A stretch of 13,932 bases of DNA from Candidatus Uhrbacteria bacterium RIFOXYB2_FULL_45_11 (GCA_001791715.1 MGFD01000008.1:1-13932), one strand, 5' to 3'; shown: positions 7,207 through 13,440, numbered from the stretch's first letter. The notes: a model not told the origin generated them from the letters alone. A program made the numbers and translations.

Positions 7207-7210
7207 CACT

Positions 7211-7639
7211 ATGCCAACAGTCAATCAACTTATTCGTAAAGGACGCACAAGCAAAGGATCCAAGTCAAAGTCTCCTGCCATGCAGTACACATTTGACTCC
7301 TTGCACCGCAAAAAAACTTCCCTTACAAAAGGAAGCCCATTTAAGCGTGGTGTTTGTGTGAAGGTGTCTACAATGACTCCAAAGAAACCAAACTCTGCTA
7401 TTCGTAAAGTCGCCCGCGTGCGTCTTTCAAACGGAACAGAAGTAAACGCTTACATTCCAGGAGAAGGTCACAACTTGCAGGAGCACTCCATTGTCATGAT
7501 TCGTGGAGGAAAAGTTAAAGATCTTCCGGGTGTGCGTTATCACATCGTTCGTGGTGTGTATGATGCCCAAGGAGTAAAGGGTCGTATGCAAGGCCGTTCA
7601 AAATACGGTGCACAACGTCCAAAGGCAAAAAAGGCTTAA
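7211..7639 (+). CDS. rpsL: Small ribosomal subunit protein uS12
   Basis: A component of the 30S decoding centre, 142 aa. Diagnostic blocks are MPTVNQLIRKGR at the N-terminus, KRGVCVKVSTMTPKKPNSAIRKVARVRL (the KKPNSA loop that contacts the A-site and streptomycin), GEGHNLQEHS, RGGKVKDLPGVRYHIVRG and the C-terminal RSKYGAQRPKAKKA. Compared with the 124-aa E. coli protein there is an extra stretch of about 16 residues (SPAMQYTFDSLHRKKTSLTK region, about 21-41) before KRGVC, a feature I associate with Candidate Phyla Radiation sequences. The streptomycin-related lysines are wild type. The ATG has no SD; it follows the 9-nt repeat array. First gene of the str operon. Confidence 0.97.
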   Translation: MPTVNQLIRKGRTSKGSKSKSPAMQYTFDSLHRKKTSLTKGSPFKRGVCVKVSTMTPKKPNSAIRKVARVRLSNGTEVNAYIPGEGHNLQEHSIVMIRGGKVKDLPGVRYHIVRGVYDAQGVKGRMQGRSKYGAQRPKAKKA

Positions 7640-7660
7640 TATTCATTCATGAGTGGAGTA

Positions 7661-7702
7661 CCTGATTATTGAGTCAGGGAAGTTCACCCGGCAGCTGCCG
7701 GG
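7661..7702 (+). promoter_or_regulatory. Double hairpin in the rpsL-rpsG spacer, candidate S7 regulatory target
   Basis: The 91-nt spacer contains CCTGA (7661-7665) / TCAGG (7674-7678), then a 16-nt palindrome CCCGGCAGCTGCCGGG (7687-7702) that folds as a 6-bp G+C stem with an AGCT loop. No T-run follows, so it is not a terminator. In E. coli the rpsL-rpsG spacer (about 96 nt) is the site where S7 represses its own translation; similar size and position make that role plausible here. Confidence 0.5.
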
Positions 7703-7730
7703 ACATTCCATTCGATTACTTCATAAATTT

Positions 7731-8198
7731 ATGCGCGGAAAAAAAGCGACCCGACGTGAGATTACCCCAGACCCTAAGTTTGGAAATGTTGTTGTTGCAA
7801 AACTCATCAACACCATCATGCAAAACGGAAAGAAGACCGTTGCACAAGGAATTGTGTATGACGCGTTTGAACTCATGAACAAAAAAACAAGTGAAGACCC
7901 AATTGAAACGTTTGAAAAAGCGCTTAAAAACGTCATGCCTTCTTTGGAAGTGAAGAGTAAGCGTGTTGGTGGAGCAAACTATCAAGTTCCAATGTCTGTT
8001 CGCGGTGATCGCCGTTATCTTTTGACATTCCGCTGGATTATTACAGCTGCTCGTGCAAAGAAAGGACGCCGCATGGCAGAAAAGCTTGCCGATGAATTGC
8101 TTGCAGCCGCAAACGGAGAAGGGGATGCAGTAAAGAAGAAATTGGATGTTCAAAGAATGGCAGAAGCAAACCGTGCCTTCGCACACTTCGCTAAGTAA
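7731..8198 (+). CDS. rpsG: Small ribosomal subunit protein uS7
   Basis: A primary 16S rRNA-binding protein that nucleates the 30S head and lines the E-site, 155 aa, the usual length. Family blocks are MRGKKATRREITPDPKFGN at the start, INTIMQNGKKTVAQ, the beta-hairpin VGGANYQVPMSVRGDRR (about 80-96), and a basic C-terminus. An upstream in-frame start at 7653 would add 26 residues unlike any S7 and would read through the hairpins, so ATG 7731 is chosen. No SD precedes it (CTTCATAAATTT). Second gene of the operon. Confidence 0.96.
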   Translation: MRGKKATRREITPDPKFGNVVVAKLINTIMQNGKKTVAQGIVYDAFELMNKKTSEDPIETFEKALKNVMPSLEVKSKRVGGANYQVPMSVRGDRRYLLTFRWIITAARAKKGRRMAEKLADELLAAANGEGDAVKKKLDVQRMAEANRAFAHFAK

Positions 8199-8206
8199 TT
8201 TCTTCG

Positions 8207-8251
8207 GCATCTATTGCCTTTAAAGCCTTTATCGCATTTATAGCCTTTCTT
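8207..8251 (+). repeat. Five tandem 9-nt units in the fusA leader
   Basis: Units begin at 8207, 8216, 8225, 8234 and 8243: GCATCTATT, GCCTTTAAA, GCCTTTATC, GCATTTATA, GCCTTTCTT, consensus GCHTYTHNN. CTAT then leads to the fusA ATG at 8256. The array fills nearly all of the 57-nt rpsG-fusA spacer, and no SD is present. It has the same number of units, the same period and the same distance to the ATG as the array before rpsL. Confidence 0.8.
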
Positions 8252-8255
8252 CTAT

Positions 8256-10355
8256 ATGCCTCGTGAATACCCACTGCAAGACGTCCGCAACTTCGGAATT
8301 TTCGCTCATATTGACGCGGGAAAAACAACCGTTTCTGAACGCGTGCTTTTTTACACAGGAAAGAAACACAAAATTGGTGAAGTTCATGAAGGTGCTGCAA
8401 CCATGGACTGGATGGAACAAGAAAAAGAACGTGGAATTACTATCACAGCTGCTGCAACAACCTGTTTTTGGAAAGATCATCAATTAAACTTGATTGATAC
8501 TCCAGGACACATTGACTTTACCGTTGAAGTTAAACGCTCAATGCGTGTCTTGGACGGAGGAATTGCGGTTTTTGATGGTGTTGCCGGAGTGGAACCACAA
8601 TCTGAAACAAACTGGCGCTATGCAGATGATTTTAAAGTGCCTCGCATTGTTTTCATTAACAAGCTTGACCGTACGGGAGCAGATTTTTATAAAGACGTTG
8701 CCTCTGTTCACAACCGTCTCACAAAGCGTGCATACTGCATTCAACTTCCAATCGGAACAGAAGGTGGATTTAACGGAATCATCGACCTCTTGAAAATGCG
8801 TGCATTCATGTACCGCGATGAAGCGGGACGTGAAGTAGAAGAAACAGACATTCCAGAAGAATACAAAGCAAAAGCAAACGAGTATCGCACGATTCTCGTT
8901 GAAGCTGTTTGTGAGAATGATGAAAAATTGATGGAAAAGTATTTGGCAGGTGAATTCATTACAGAAGCAGAAATGAATCCTGTTATTCGTCGCACAACCA
9001 TCTCAAACGAATTCATTCCAATCATGTGCGGTTCCGCGCTTAAAAACAAAGGTGTTCAACTTTTGTTGGATGCGGTTGTTGCGTATCTTCCAAGCCCATT
9101 GGATGTTCCATCTTTTCACGGAACAGACCCAGATGATCACGAAAAAATCATCGATCGTCATTCCTCTGATACAGAACCATTTGCAGCTCTCGCGTTTAAG
9201 ATCGCGGCGGATCCATTTGTTGGAAAGCTTGCTTTCTTCCGTGTGTACTCTGGTTCCGTAAAAGCAGGTACATACATTTTGAACTCATCTAACGGAGCAA
9301 AGGAACGTGTTGGACGTATTGTCCGTTTGCACGCAAACACCCGTGAAGAAGTTCAAGAGGTCTATGCCGGAGAAATCGCGGCCATGGTAGGACTCAAAGA
9401 AACATTTACTGGTCACACACTTTGTGATCCTGAAAACCCAATCTTGCTTGAGGCAATTGTGTTCCCAGAACCAGTTATCTCTATCGCGATTGAACCAAAA
9501 ACAAAAGGAGACCAAGAAAAAATGGGAGTCGCTCTTCAAAAATTGGCTGAAGAAGACCCAACCTTCCGCGTTCGTACGGACGAGGAGACAAACCAAGTTA
9601 TTATTTCCGGAATGGGAGAGCTTCACTTGGACATCATTGTGGATCGCATGAAGCGTGAGTTCTCCGTTGATTGTAACGTTGGAACTCCACAGGTTTCTTA
9701 CCGTGAAACTATCAAAGGAAACGCGGAAGGAGAAGGAAAATACGTTCGTCAAACAGGTGGAAAAGGACAATACGGACACGCAGTTGTACGCATTGAAAAA
9801 CTTCCTCCAGGATCTGGATTCGAATTCGAAGAAGAAATCAAAGGTGGATCTGTTCCAAAAGAATTCTTTAACCCTATTGAAAAAGGTGCACACGAAGCCG
9901 CAGATCGCGGAGTTCTCGCTGGATACCCACTTTTGGATGTTAAGGTTATCTTGACCGATGGTTCATTCCATGACGTTGACTCTTCAGAAGCAGCCTTTAA
10001 GATCGCAGGATCGATGGCATTCCAAGACGCAGCAAAGAAAGCTGGTGTGGAACTCATGGAGCCAATCATGAAAGTAGAGGCTGTAACGCCAGAAGACTTC
10101 ATGGGATCCGTTGTTGGAGACATGAACGCAAAGCGTGGACAAATTCAAAGTATGGAAGACCGCTCAGGAGCAAAAGTTATCCTCGCGTTTATTCCACTCG
10201 CAGAAATGTTCGGCTACGCAACAACATTGCGCAGCATGACACAGGGTCGCGCAAGTTACTCCATGGAATTTGATCACTATGATGCTGTTCCAGGCGGAGT
10301 TGCAAAAGAAATTATTGAAAAGCGCGGAGGTCAAAACCGCCGTGTTGGAAACTAA
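8256..10355 (+). CDS. fusA: Elongation factor G
   Basis: A translational GTPase of 699 aa that drives tRNA-mRNA translocation and, with RRF, ribosome recycling. GTPase motifs: G1 AHIDAGKT (17-24), switch I RGITI (59-63), G3 DTPGH (81-85), G4 NKLD (135-138), G5 GSALK. Later domains include MGELHLDIIVDRMKREF, VSYRETI, the domain IV segment GGKGQYGHAVVRIEKLPPGSGFEFE and the C-terminal ATTLRSMTQGRASYSMEFDHY. The length and motifs are normal throughout. Codon use is typical of a highly expressed native gene (Arg almost only CGT/CGC). The ATG lacks an SD and follows the 9-nt repeat array. Last gene of the operon; no tuf follows. Its final 16 codons are repeated, with changes, at 11318-11370. Confidence 0.98.
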   Translation: MPREYPLQDVRNFGIFAHIDAGKTTVSERVLFYTGKKHKIGEVHEGAATMDWMEQEKERGITITAAATTCFWKDHQLNLIDTPGHIDFTVEVKRSMRVLDGGIAVFDGVAGVEPQSETNWRYADDFKVPRIVFINKLDRTGADFYKDVASVHNRLTKRAYCIQLPIGTEGGFNGIIDLLKMRAFMYRDEAGREVEETDIPEEYKAKANEYRTILVEAVCENDEKLMEKYLAGEFITEAEMNPVIRRTTISNEFIPIMCGSALKNKGVQLLLDAVVAYLPSPLDVPSFHGTDPDDHEKIIDRHSSDTEPFAALAFKIAADPFVGKLAFFRVYSGSVKAGTYILNSSNGAKERVGRIVRLHANTREEVQEVYAGEIAAMVGLKETFTGHTLCDPENPILLEAIVFPEPVISIAIEPKTKGDQEKMGVALQKLAEEDPTFRVRTDEETNQVIISGMGELHLDIIVDRMKREFSVDCNVGTPQVSYRETIKGNAEGEGKYVRQTGGKGQYGHAVVRIEKLPPGSGFEFEEEIKGGSVPKEFFNPIEKGAHEAADRGVLAGYPLLDVKVILTDGSFHDVDSSEAAFKIAGSMAFQDAAKKAGVELMEPIMKVEAVTPEDFMGSVVGDMNAKRGQIQSMEDRSGAKVILAFIPLAEMFGYATTLRSMTQGRASYSMEFDHYDAVPGGVAKEIIEKRGGQNRRVGN

Positions 10356-10435
10356 AAAAAGAAAAAATCATCCCAAAAATGTCGGGATGATTTTTTTGTG
10401 GATATCTTTTCTTGCACGGACCTATCGGGGGGGGG
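10303..10435 (+). repeat. Direct repeat copy 1: fusA 3' end, terminator, leader with G9
   Basis: This copy contains the end of fusA (KEIIEKRGGQNRRVGN), the operon terminator and a leader ending in CTTGCACGGACCTATC plus nine Gs (10427-10435). It pairs with copy 2 at 11318-11449. The coding tail matches at 49 of 53 positions, the terminator arms differ but still pair, and the last 40 nt (10396-10435) differ at one base. Similarity goes on in patches to the next start codon at 10471. Confidence 0.9.
10362..10397 (+). terminator. Rho-independent terminator of the str operon
   Basis: A 13-bp stem AAAAAATCATCCC (10362-10374) / GGGATGATTTTTT (10384-10396), 9-nt loop, seven Ts (10391-10397). It lies 6 nt after the fusA stop. 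Confidence 0.92.
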
Positions 10436-10470
10436 AGAATTTGAATGAAATTCAATAAGAATATTTTTTT

Positions 10471-11289
10471 ATGTCAGAACCAAGAAGAGATGGATTCGGT
10501 GGTGATATGTTGGGCTCATCTGTAAAAAGTGATAATTTTAAAAACAAAAGTGAGGTATCAGTAGAACTCGGTCATTCTATAACTGATACAAGCGGAATAC
10601 CAGATTCTTTAAAAGAAGTTTTTTTAGAATTAGTAAAATCATCAAATGATGTTACATATGAAAAAAACAGAGAAATAGGGAATTTCATCAACTTGATCAG
10701 ATCTGCAAAACCAGATGAGATTAAAGTTGCCATGGAACTCTATAAAAAAATAAAAGCGTATAAAGAAACGACCGAATGGGCGAGGATTGTGAGTGAAAAC
10801 GAAAAATCGGCAACACAAGAAGAAGATCCTACTCACATGTATCATGTTGATCATGACGAATTTCGCAGAAGTAATGTTAAAGATCTTACAGAAAAAGTAA
10901 GAGAATTTGCTGCAGAATTAGATGGTGATTCATGGTTAAAAAAAGCAGCGGAGGGAGAATATGTTTTTCGTCCAATACTTGATTATTCACCAGATCAAAT
11001 TCAAAAAATTGGTCAATTATCAGAGATCAATCAGCCGATCGATAATATGGATAATGTAAATCAAGCATTCTCCGGTGAAGAAAAAGATGAGATTATAAGA
11101 CGTCTTGTGGTAGGAGATACAATTTTGGATTTACTAACAGATAATCGAAGATATTTATCTTCATATCAAGATCAGTTACCATCTGATGCTACATCTTTAC
11201 AATATTCTGTTAATGCGTTTGTGAAGAAAAATCCTATCGATATCAAAAAATTAACAGAACAGTTTGAATTTGATATTGGAGAAGTATAA
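10471..11289 (+). CDS. Hypothetical soluble protein (272 aa) with N-terminal MSEPRRDGF motif
   Basis: I do not recognise the family. The protein looks mostly alpha-helical, hydrophilic and acidic, without membrane segment, signal peptide or cysteine motif; the helical segments include SLKEVFLELVKSSNDV (about 47-62) and DEIKVAMELYKKIKAYKETTEWARIV (about 82-107). ATG 10471 follows seven Ts and has no SD. Its upstream DNA from about 10396 and its first residues (M-S-E-P-R-R-D-G-F) match those of the gene at 11488 (M-G-D-P-K-R-G-G-Y), though the rest does not. Codon use differs strongly from fusA: AGA is the commonest arginine codon and TTA is common for leucine, which suggests recent acquisition from an A+T-rich source or relaxed expression constraints. 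After its stop comes the fusA-tail remnant. Confidence 0.75.
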   Translation: MSEPRRDGFGGDMLGSSVKSDNFKNKSEVSVELGHSITDTSGIPDSLKEVFLELVKSSNDVTYEKNREIGNFINLIRSAKPDEIKVAMELYKKIKAYKETTEWARIVSENEKSATQEEDPTHMYHVDHDEFRRSNVKDLTEKVREFAAELDGDSWLKKAAEGEYVFRPILDYSPDQIQKIGQLSEINQPIDNMDNVNQAFSGEEKDEIIRRLVVGDTILDLLTDNRRYLSSYQDQLPSDATSLQYSVNAFVKKNPIDIKKLTEQFEFDIGEV

Positions 11290-11317
11290 ATAAAATGACT
11301 GTCTTCAGAAAAGACTA

Positions 11318-11449
11318 CAAAAGAAATTATTGAAAAGCTTGGTGGACAAAACCGCCGTGTTGGAAACTAGTGAAAAAACATCTCGAAAAATGTCGGGATG
11401 TTTTTGATTTTGTGGATAACTTTTCTTGCACGGACCTATCGGGGGGGGG
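11318..11449 (+). repeat. Direct repeat copy 2: diverged fusA 3' end remnant, terminator, leader with G9
   Basis: The first 53 nt read KEIIEKLGGQNRRVGN and stop (TAG at 11368-11370), in phase with the end of fusA. The differences from fusA are one Arg-to-Leu change, synonymous changes (GGA/GGT, GGT/GGA) and TAA to TAG, the pattern of a tail that diverged as coding sequence in another genome. No start codon or upstream fusA sequence is present, so it is a remnant. The leader part (11410-11449) ends in nine Gs (11441-11449). Confidence 0.9.
11374..11405 (+). terminator. Rho-independent terminator in repeat copy 2
   Basis: Stem AAAAACATCTC (11374-11384) / GGGATGTTTTT (11395-11405) with one G-U pair, loop of 10 nt, T5 then GATTTT. 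It would stop transcripts from the 10471 gene. Relative to copy 1 both arms have changed while pairing is kept. Confidence 0.8.
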
Positions 11450-11455
11450 TACTAT
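11426..11455 (+). promoter_or_regulatory. Candidate promoter with a G9 tract in the spacer
   Basis: TTGCAC (11426-11431) and TACTAT (11450-11455) are separated by 18 nt, half of which is the nine-G run. In copy 1 the same -35 (10412-10417) is present but the -10 is poorer (GAGAAT at 17 nt). Gain or loss of a G would change the spacer length. The assignment rests on consensus matching only. Confidence 0.4.
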
Positions 11456-11487
11456 TTGTGGAGAAAATCAATAAAAATATTTTTTTT

Positions 11488-11757
11488 ATGGGAGATCCAA
11501 AACGAGGCGGGTACGATCCATCAATGGAAACATCTCGAGAAACTCAAGAGCAATTTGAAGCACGTGTTGAACAATCAACTGGAATGAAGTTTTCAGAGAT
11601 TCCAAAAGGGGAGCCTGGTGATATCGTGTTGCCAATTCTTGAGAAGAAAGGCAATGTTTATGTTGTGGGATTTGGTTATCCTGATGAAGATGAAGATACG
11701 GGTGAAAAAACGTATCACGAATTCCGTGTTGTGGATTTGTCGGATGTAAAAGAATAG
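11488..11757 (+). CDS. Hypothetical small acidic protein (89 aa) with N-terminal MGDPKRGGY motif
   Basis: I do not recognise the family. The frame is open upstream to 11398 through the leader (reading FLARTYRGG), but the ATG at 11488 is chosen because the matching position starts the sister gene at 10471, where the upstream frame is closed by a stop. The protein has a polar N-terminus, a helical stretch SRETQEQFEARVEQSTG (about 16-32) and a C-terminal half that looks like beta strands, GDIVLPILEKKGNVYVVGFGYPDEDEDTGEKTYHEFRVVDL. No cysteines and no membrane segment. No SD; eight Ts lie directly before the ATG. Codon use is closer to the native genes than that of the 10471 gene. It is followed at once by a strong bidirectional terminator. 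Confidence 0.75.
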   Translation: MGDPKRGGYDPSMETSRETQEQFEARVEQSTGMKFSEIPKGEPGDIVLPILEKKGNVYVVGFGYPDEDEDTGEKTYHEFRVVDLSDVKE

Positions 11758-11764
11758 GTGATTG

Positions 11765-11800
11765 AAAACGAGTCTCGAAAGAGACTCGTTTTACTTTTTT
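11765..11800. terminator. Bidirectional Rho-independent terminator between convergent genes
   Basis: A perfect 12-bp stem AAAACGAGTCTC (11765-11776) / GAGACTCGTTTT (11781-11792) with a GAAA loop; T-rich DNA follows on the plus strand (to 11800), and the AAAA at the left arm gives a short T-run on the minus strand. It overlaps the TAA stop of the minus-strand methyltransferase and starts 8 nt after the stop of the small acidic gene. Confidence 0.9.
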
Positions 11801-12333
11801 ATATAAAGTCTCACATTCCCAATTGTTTTTTCCTCCTTCCACTTCGGAAACTTAAATCCATTCGCCACTACCCGCGCGCCGACTGGCAATTCTTTTTGCA
11901 GCTTTTCCTCAATGCCTTTCATGGCGTAAGAGATTTGATAAAGCAGAACAAGATTTGTGTTCGATACATCAACGTGCCAAAATGAATCAGGATAGATTTC
12001 GATTTTATCGGATAGATGTTCGCTCTCGGCGAGTTCGCGAGATTGTTTTACGAGCCAGTGTTGAATTTCATATCCAATCGATTTTTTTGCTCCGGCTTTT
12101 GCGGCCGCAATCAGTAATCGACCGTCACCCGAACCAAGATCCATGACAATGTCTGTTGGTTGAATATTCGCGAGTTCGAGCATTATCGGAATAGCTTCAA
12201 CCGGCGTTCCAACATAAATCCCTCCGCCTGCAAATGTTGGGATTGAAATGCGAATTAAATCGCGTGCGGCAAAGAACAAGTAAATGAGTGCGCCGATCCC
12301 AATAAATCCAAGGAGAATATAATAAAAAAACAT
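11791..12333 (-). CDS. Membrane-anchored class I SAM-dependent methyltransferase, FAM173-like
   Basis: A 180-aa protein with an N-terminal transmembrane helix (about 3-23) and a cytosolic Rossmann methyltransferase domain. SAM-binding motif I is IVMDLGSGDGRLLIAAA (62-78), the acidic residue of motif II is Glu89 in GYE, and a later strand reads NTNLVLLYQ. The order TPVEAIPIMLELA - DLGSGDGR - GYEI..WLVKQSRELA - SFWHVDVS - EEKLQKEL - FKFPKW follows the FAM173 (ATP synthase c-subunit / adenine nucleotide translocase lysine methyltransferase) group, whose members also carry an N-terminal membrane segment. Bacterial substrates of this group are not established; a protein lysine is a guess. It starts at ATG 12333 with no clear SD and is divergent from the kinase gene 58 nt away. 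Confidence 0.85.
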   Translation of the reverse strand: MFFYYILLGFIGIGALIYLFFAARDLIRISIPTFAGGGIYVGTPVEAIPIMLELANIQPTDIVMDLGSGDGRLLIAAAKAGAKKSIGYEIQHWLVKQSRELAESEHLSDKIEIYPDSFWHVDVSNTNLVLLYQISYAMKGIEEKLQKELPVGARVVANGFKFPKWKEEKTIGNVRLYIKK

Positions 12334-12351
12334 AAAATTATTCTTTCATTC

Positions 12352-12379
12352 GAATTTCGGATTTAGAATTTCGGATTTT
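12352..12379. repeat. Tandem 14-nt direct repeat between the divergent genes
   Basis: GAATTTCGGATTTA (12352-12365) and GAATTTCGGATTTT (12366-12379) follow each other directly. On the minus strand this reads as KIRNSKSEIRM, a pattern common in false ORFs caused by dispersed GAATTTCGGATTT repeats. It fills half of the 58-nt gap that should hold promoters for both neighbours; I see no good -35/-10 pair in it. Confidence 0.75.
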
Positions 12380-12391
12380 TGCCTTCATCAT

Positions 12392-13408
12392 ATGATTCCA
12401 AAAAAAGTTCTTAAAGCGTTTGGGTTTGATGATGTTTCGTCGACGAAACAGCTTTCGTCCGGGCTCATTCACCAAACGTTTCTTATAAAGAATGATCGCA
12501 AACAGTATATCATTCAACGATTGCATCCGGTATTGGCTTCGAAAGAAATCGCCGCGGATTTTTTGGCCGTTACAAAGTATTTGCATGAAGAGAAGTTCCT
12601 CGCGCCTGAATGTGTCCTCTCAAAAAAAGGCGAAGTCCTGGTCGATGACGGTAAATGGAACTGGCGCGCGCAGACTTGTGTGCCGGGTAAAACCATCTCC
12701 TTATTAAAGGATAAGAAGATGTCTGCGGAAGCAGGGAAGATCTATGCGCGCTTTCATGAAACAATGTCCGCAATGCCGTATAAATTTCAATCAAAGAAAG
12801 TTTTGCATGACACAGAAGCGATCTTTGAGAAGTTTCGCCACACAGTCGACGCGTATCGAGACTCAGAACTCATGCTTGATGTGATTGATCTTGTTGTGTT
12901 TCTCCTTGAACACACACCGAAATATTTTTTGCCAAAGACATTGCCACTTCGTGTGATTCACGGTGATCCGAAGATTTCAAACATTCTTTTCGACGCGTCA
13001 GGAAAAGCAAAAGCACTTGTTGATCTTGATACATGTAATCGCAGACCTGTTCTTGTTGAACTTGGTGATGCGTTTCGATCCTGGTGCGGAGGAAGGGAAG
13101 ATGATCTAAAGAATACATTCTCCATTCCATTATTCCGCTCGGCATGGACAGGATACGCAGCAAATGCTGCGTTTCTAACCAAAACAGAGCGAAAATACTT
13201 AGGAAAAGCAATCGGAACCATCACACTCGAACTCGCTTGCCGTTTCATGACGGATTACTTTACAGACGATTACTTTGGTTGGGATGCATTGCGATACGCA
13301 TCTCGCCGAGATCACAATCTCGCGCGCACACGAGGCCAAATCAGTGAGTTTAAAGATTATCTAAAAAAACGCCAAATCATTGAGAAAATTATTCAAAAAA
13401 CAGCTTGA
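12392..13408 (+). CDS. APH/choline-kinase-fold small-molecule kinase, N-acetylhexosamine 1-kinase (NahK)-like
   Basis: A 338-aa cytosolic kinase of the aminoglycoside phosphotransferase superfamily. The N-lobe has SSGLIHQTFLIKNDRKQYIIQRLHP (22-46), typical of the NahK-like branch (glycine-rich turn, then IxQRL). The catalytic loop is VIHGDPKISNILFD (188-201) with Asp192 and Asn197, and the metal-binding motif is VDLDT (210-214). The C-terminus is helical with RRDHNLARTRGQI. The closest named relatives phosphorylate N-acetylhexosamines at C1, so a role in amino-sugar salvage for envelope precursors is plausible, but homoserine, choline and antibiotic kinases share the fold and the substrate cannot be read from the sequence. 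No SD precedes ATG 12392. Its TGA stop overlaps the -35 of the next gene. Confidence 0.82.
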   Translation: MIPKKVLKAFGFDDVSSTKQLSSGLIHQTFLIKNDRKQYIIQRLHPVLASKEIAADFLAVTKYLHEEKFLAPECVLSKKGEVLVDDGKWNWRAQTCVPGKTISLLKDKKMSAEAGKIYARFHETMSAMPYKFQSKKVLHDTEAIFEKFRHTVDAYRDSELMLDVIDLVVFLLEHTPKYFLPKTLPLRVIHGDPKISNILFDASGKAKALVDLDTCNRRPVLVELGDAFRSWCGGREDDLKNTFSIPLFRSAWTGYAANAAFLTKTERKYLGKAIGTITLELACRFMTDYFTDDYFGWDALRYASRRDHNLARTRGQISEFKDYLKKRQIIEKIIQKTA

Positions 13409-13432
13409 CACGAGGATCGAATCGACTAAAAT
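13405..13432 (+). promoter_or_regulatory. Promoter for a leaderless transcript
   Basis: TTGACA (13405-13410) overlaps the stop of the kinase gene; after 16 nt comes TAAAAT (13427-13432, 5/6). A start point 7-9 nt downstream falls at 13439-13441, that is at the A of the ATG at 13441 or 1-2 nt before it. The message would therefore have no 5' UTR. Confidence 0.7.
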
Positions 13433-13440
13433 GCGCTCAT

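Noticed and set aside
7099..7240. Leader peptide encoded by the 9-nt repeats (reads ASLASQASQASLAF before rpsL, ASIAFKAFIAFIAFLLYAS before fusA)
   Set aside because: Neither frame has an ATG, GTG or TTG start or an SD; the peptide pattern follows from a 9-nt DNA period.
7162..8251. CRISPR-like array
   Set aside because: The units are 9 nt without spacers, and no cas gene is present.
8191..8400. Minus-strand frame over the fusA leader (RRKAINAIKALKAIDA)
   Set aside because: It is the reverse reading of the repeat array and runs over the fusA start; no SD or promoter was seen.
11411..11419. Perfect DnaA-box match TGTGGATAA in repeat copy 2
   Set aside because: A single box; copy 1 has a mismatch, and no cluster or A+T-rich unwinding region suggests an origin. 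One chance match is not surprising at this length.
11398..11487. N-terminal extension of the small acidic protein through the leader (FLARTYRGG)
   Set aside because: In copy 1 the same frame meets a stop before the homologous ATG, so the leader is not translated as part of the protein.
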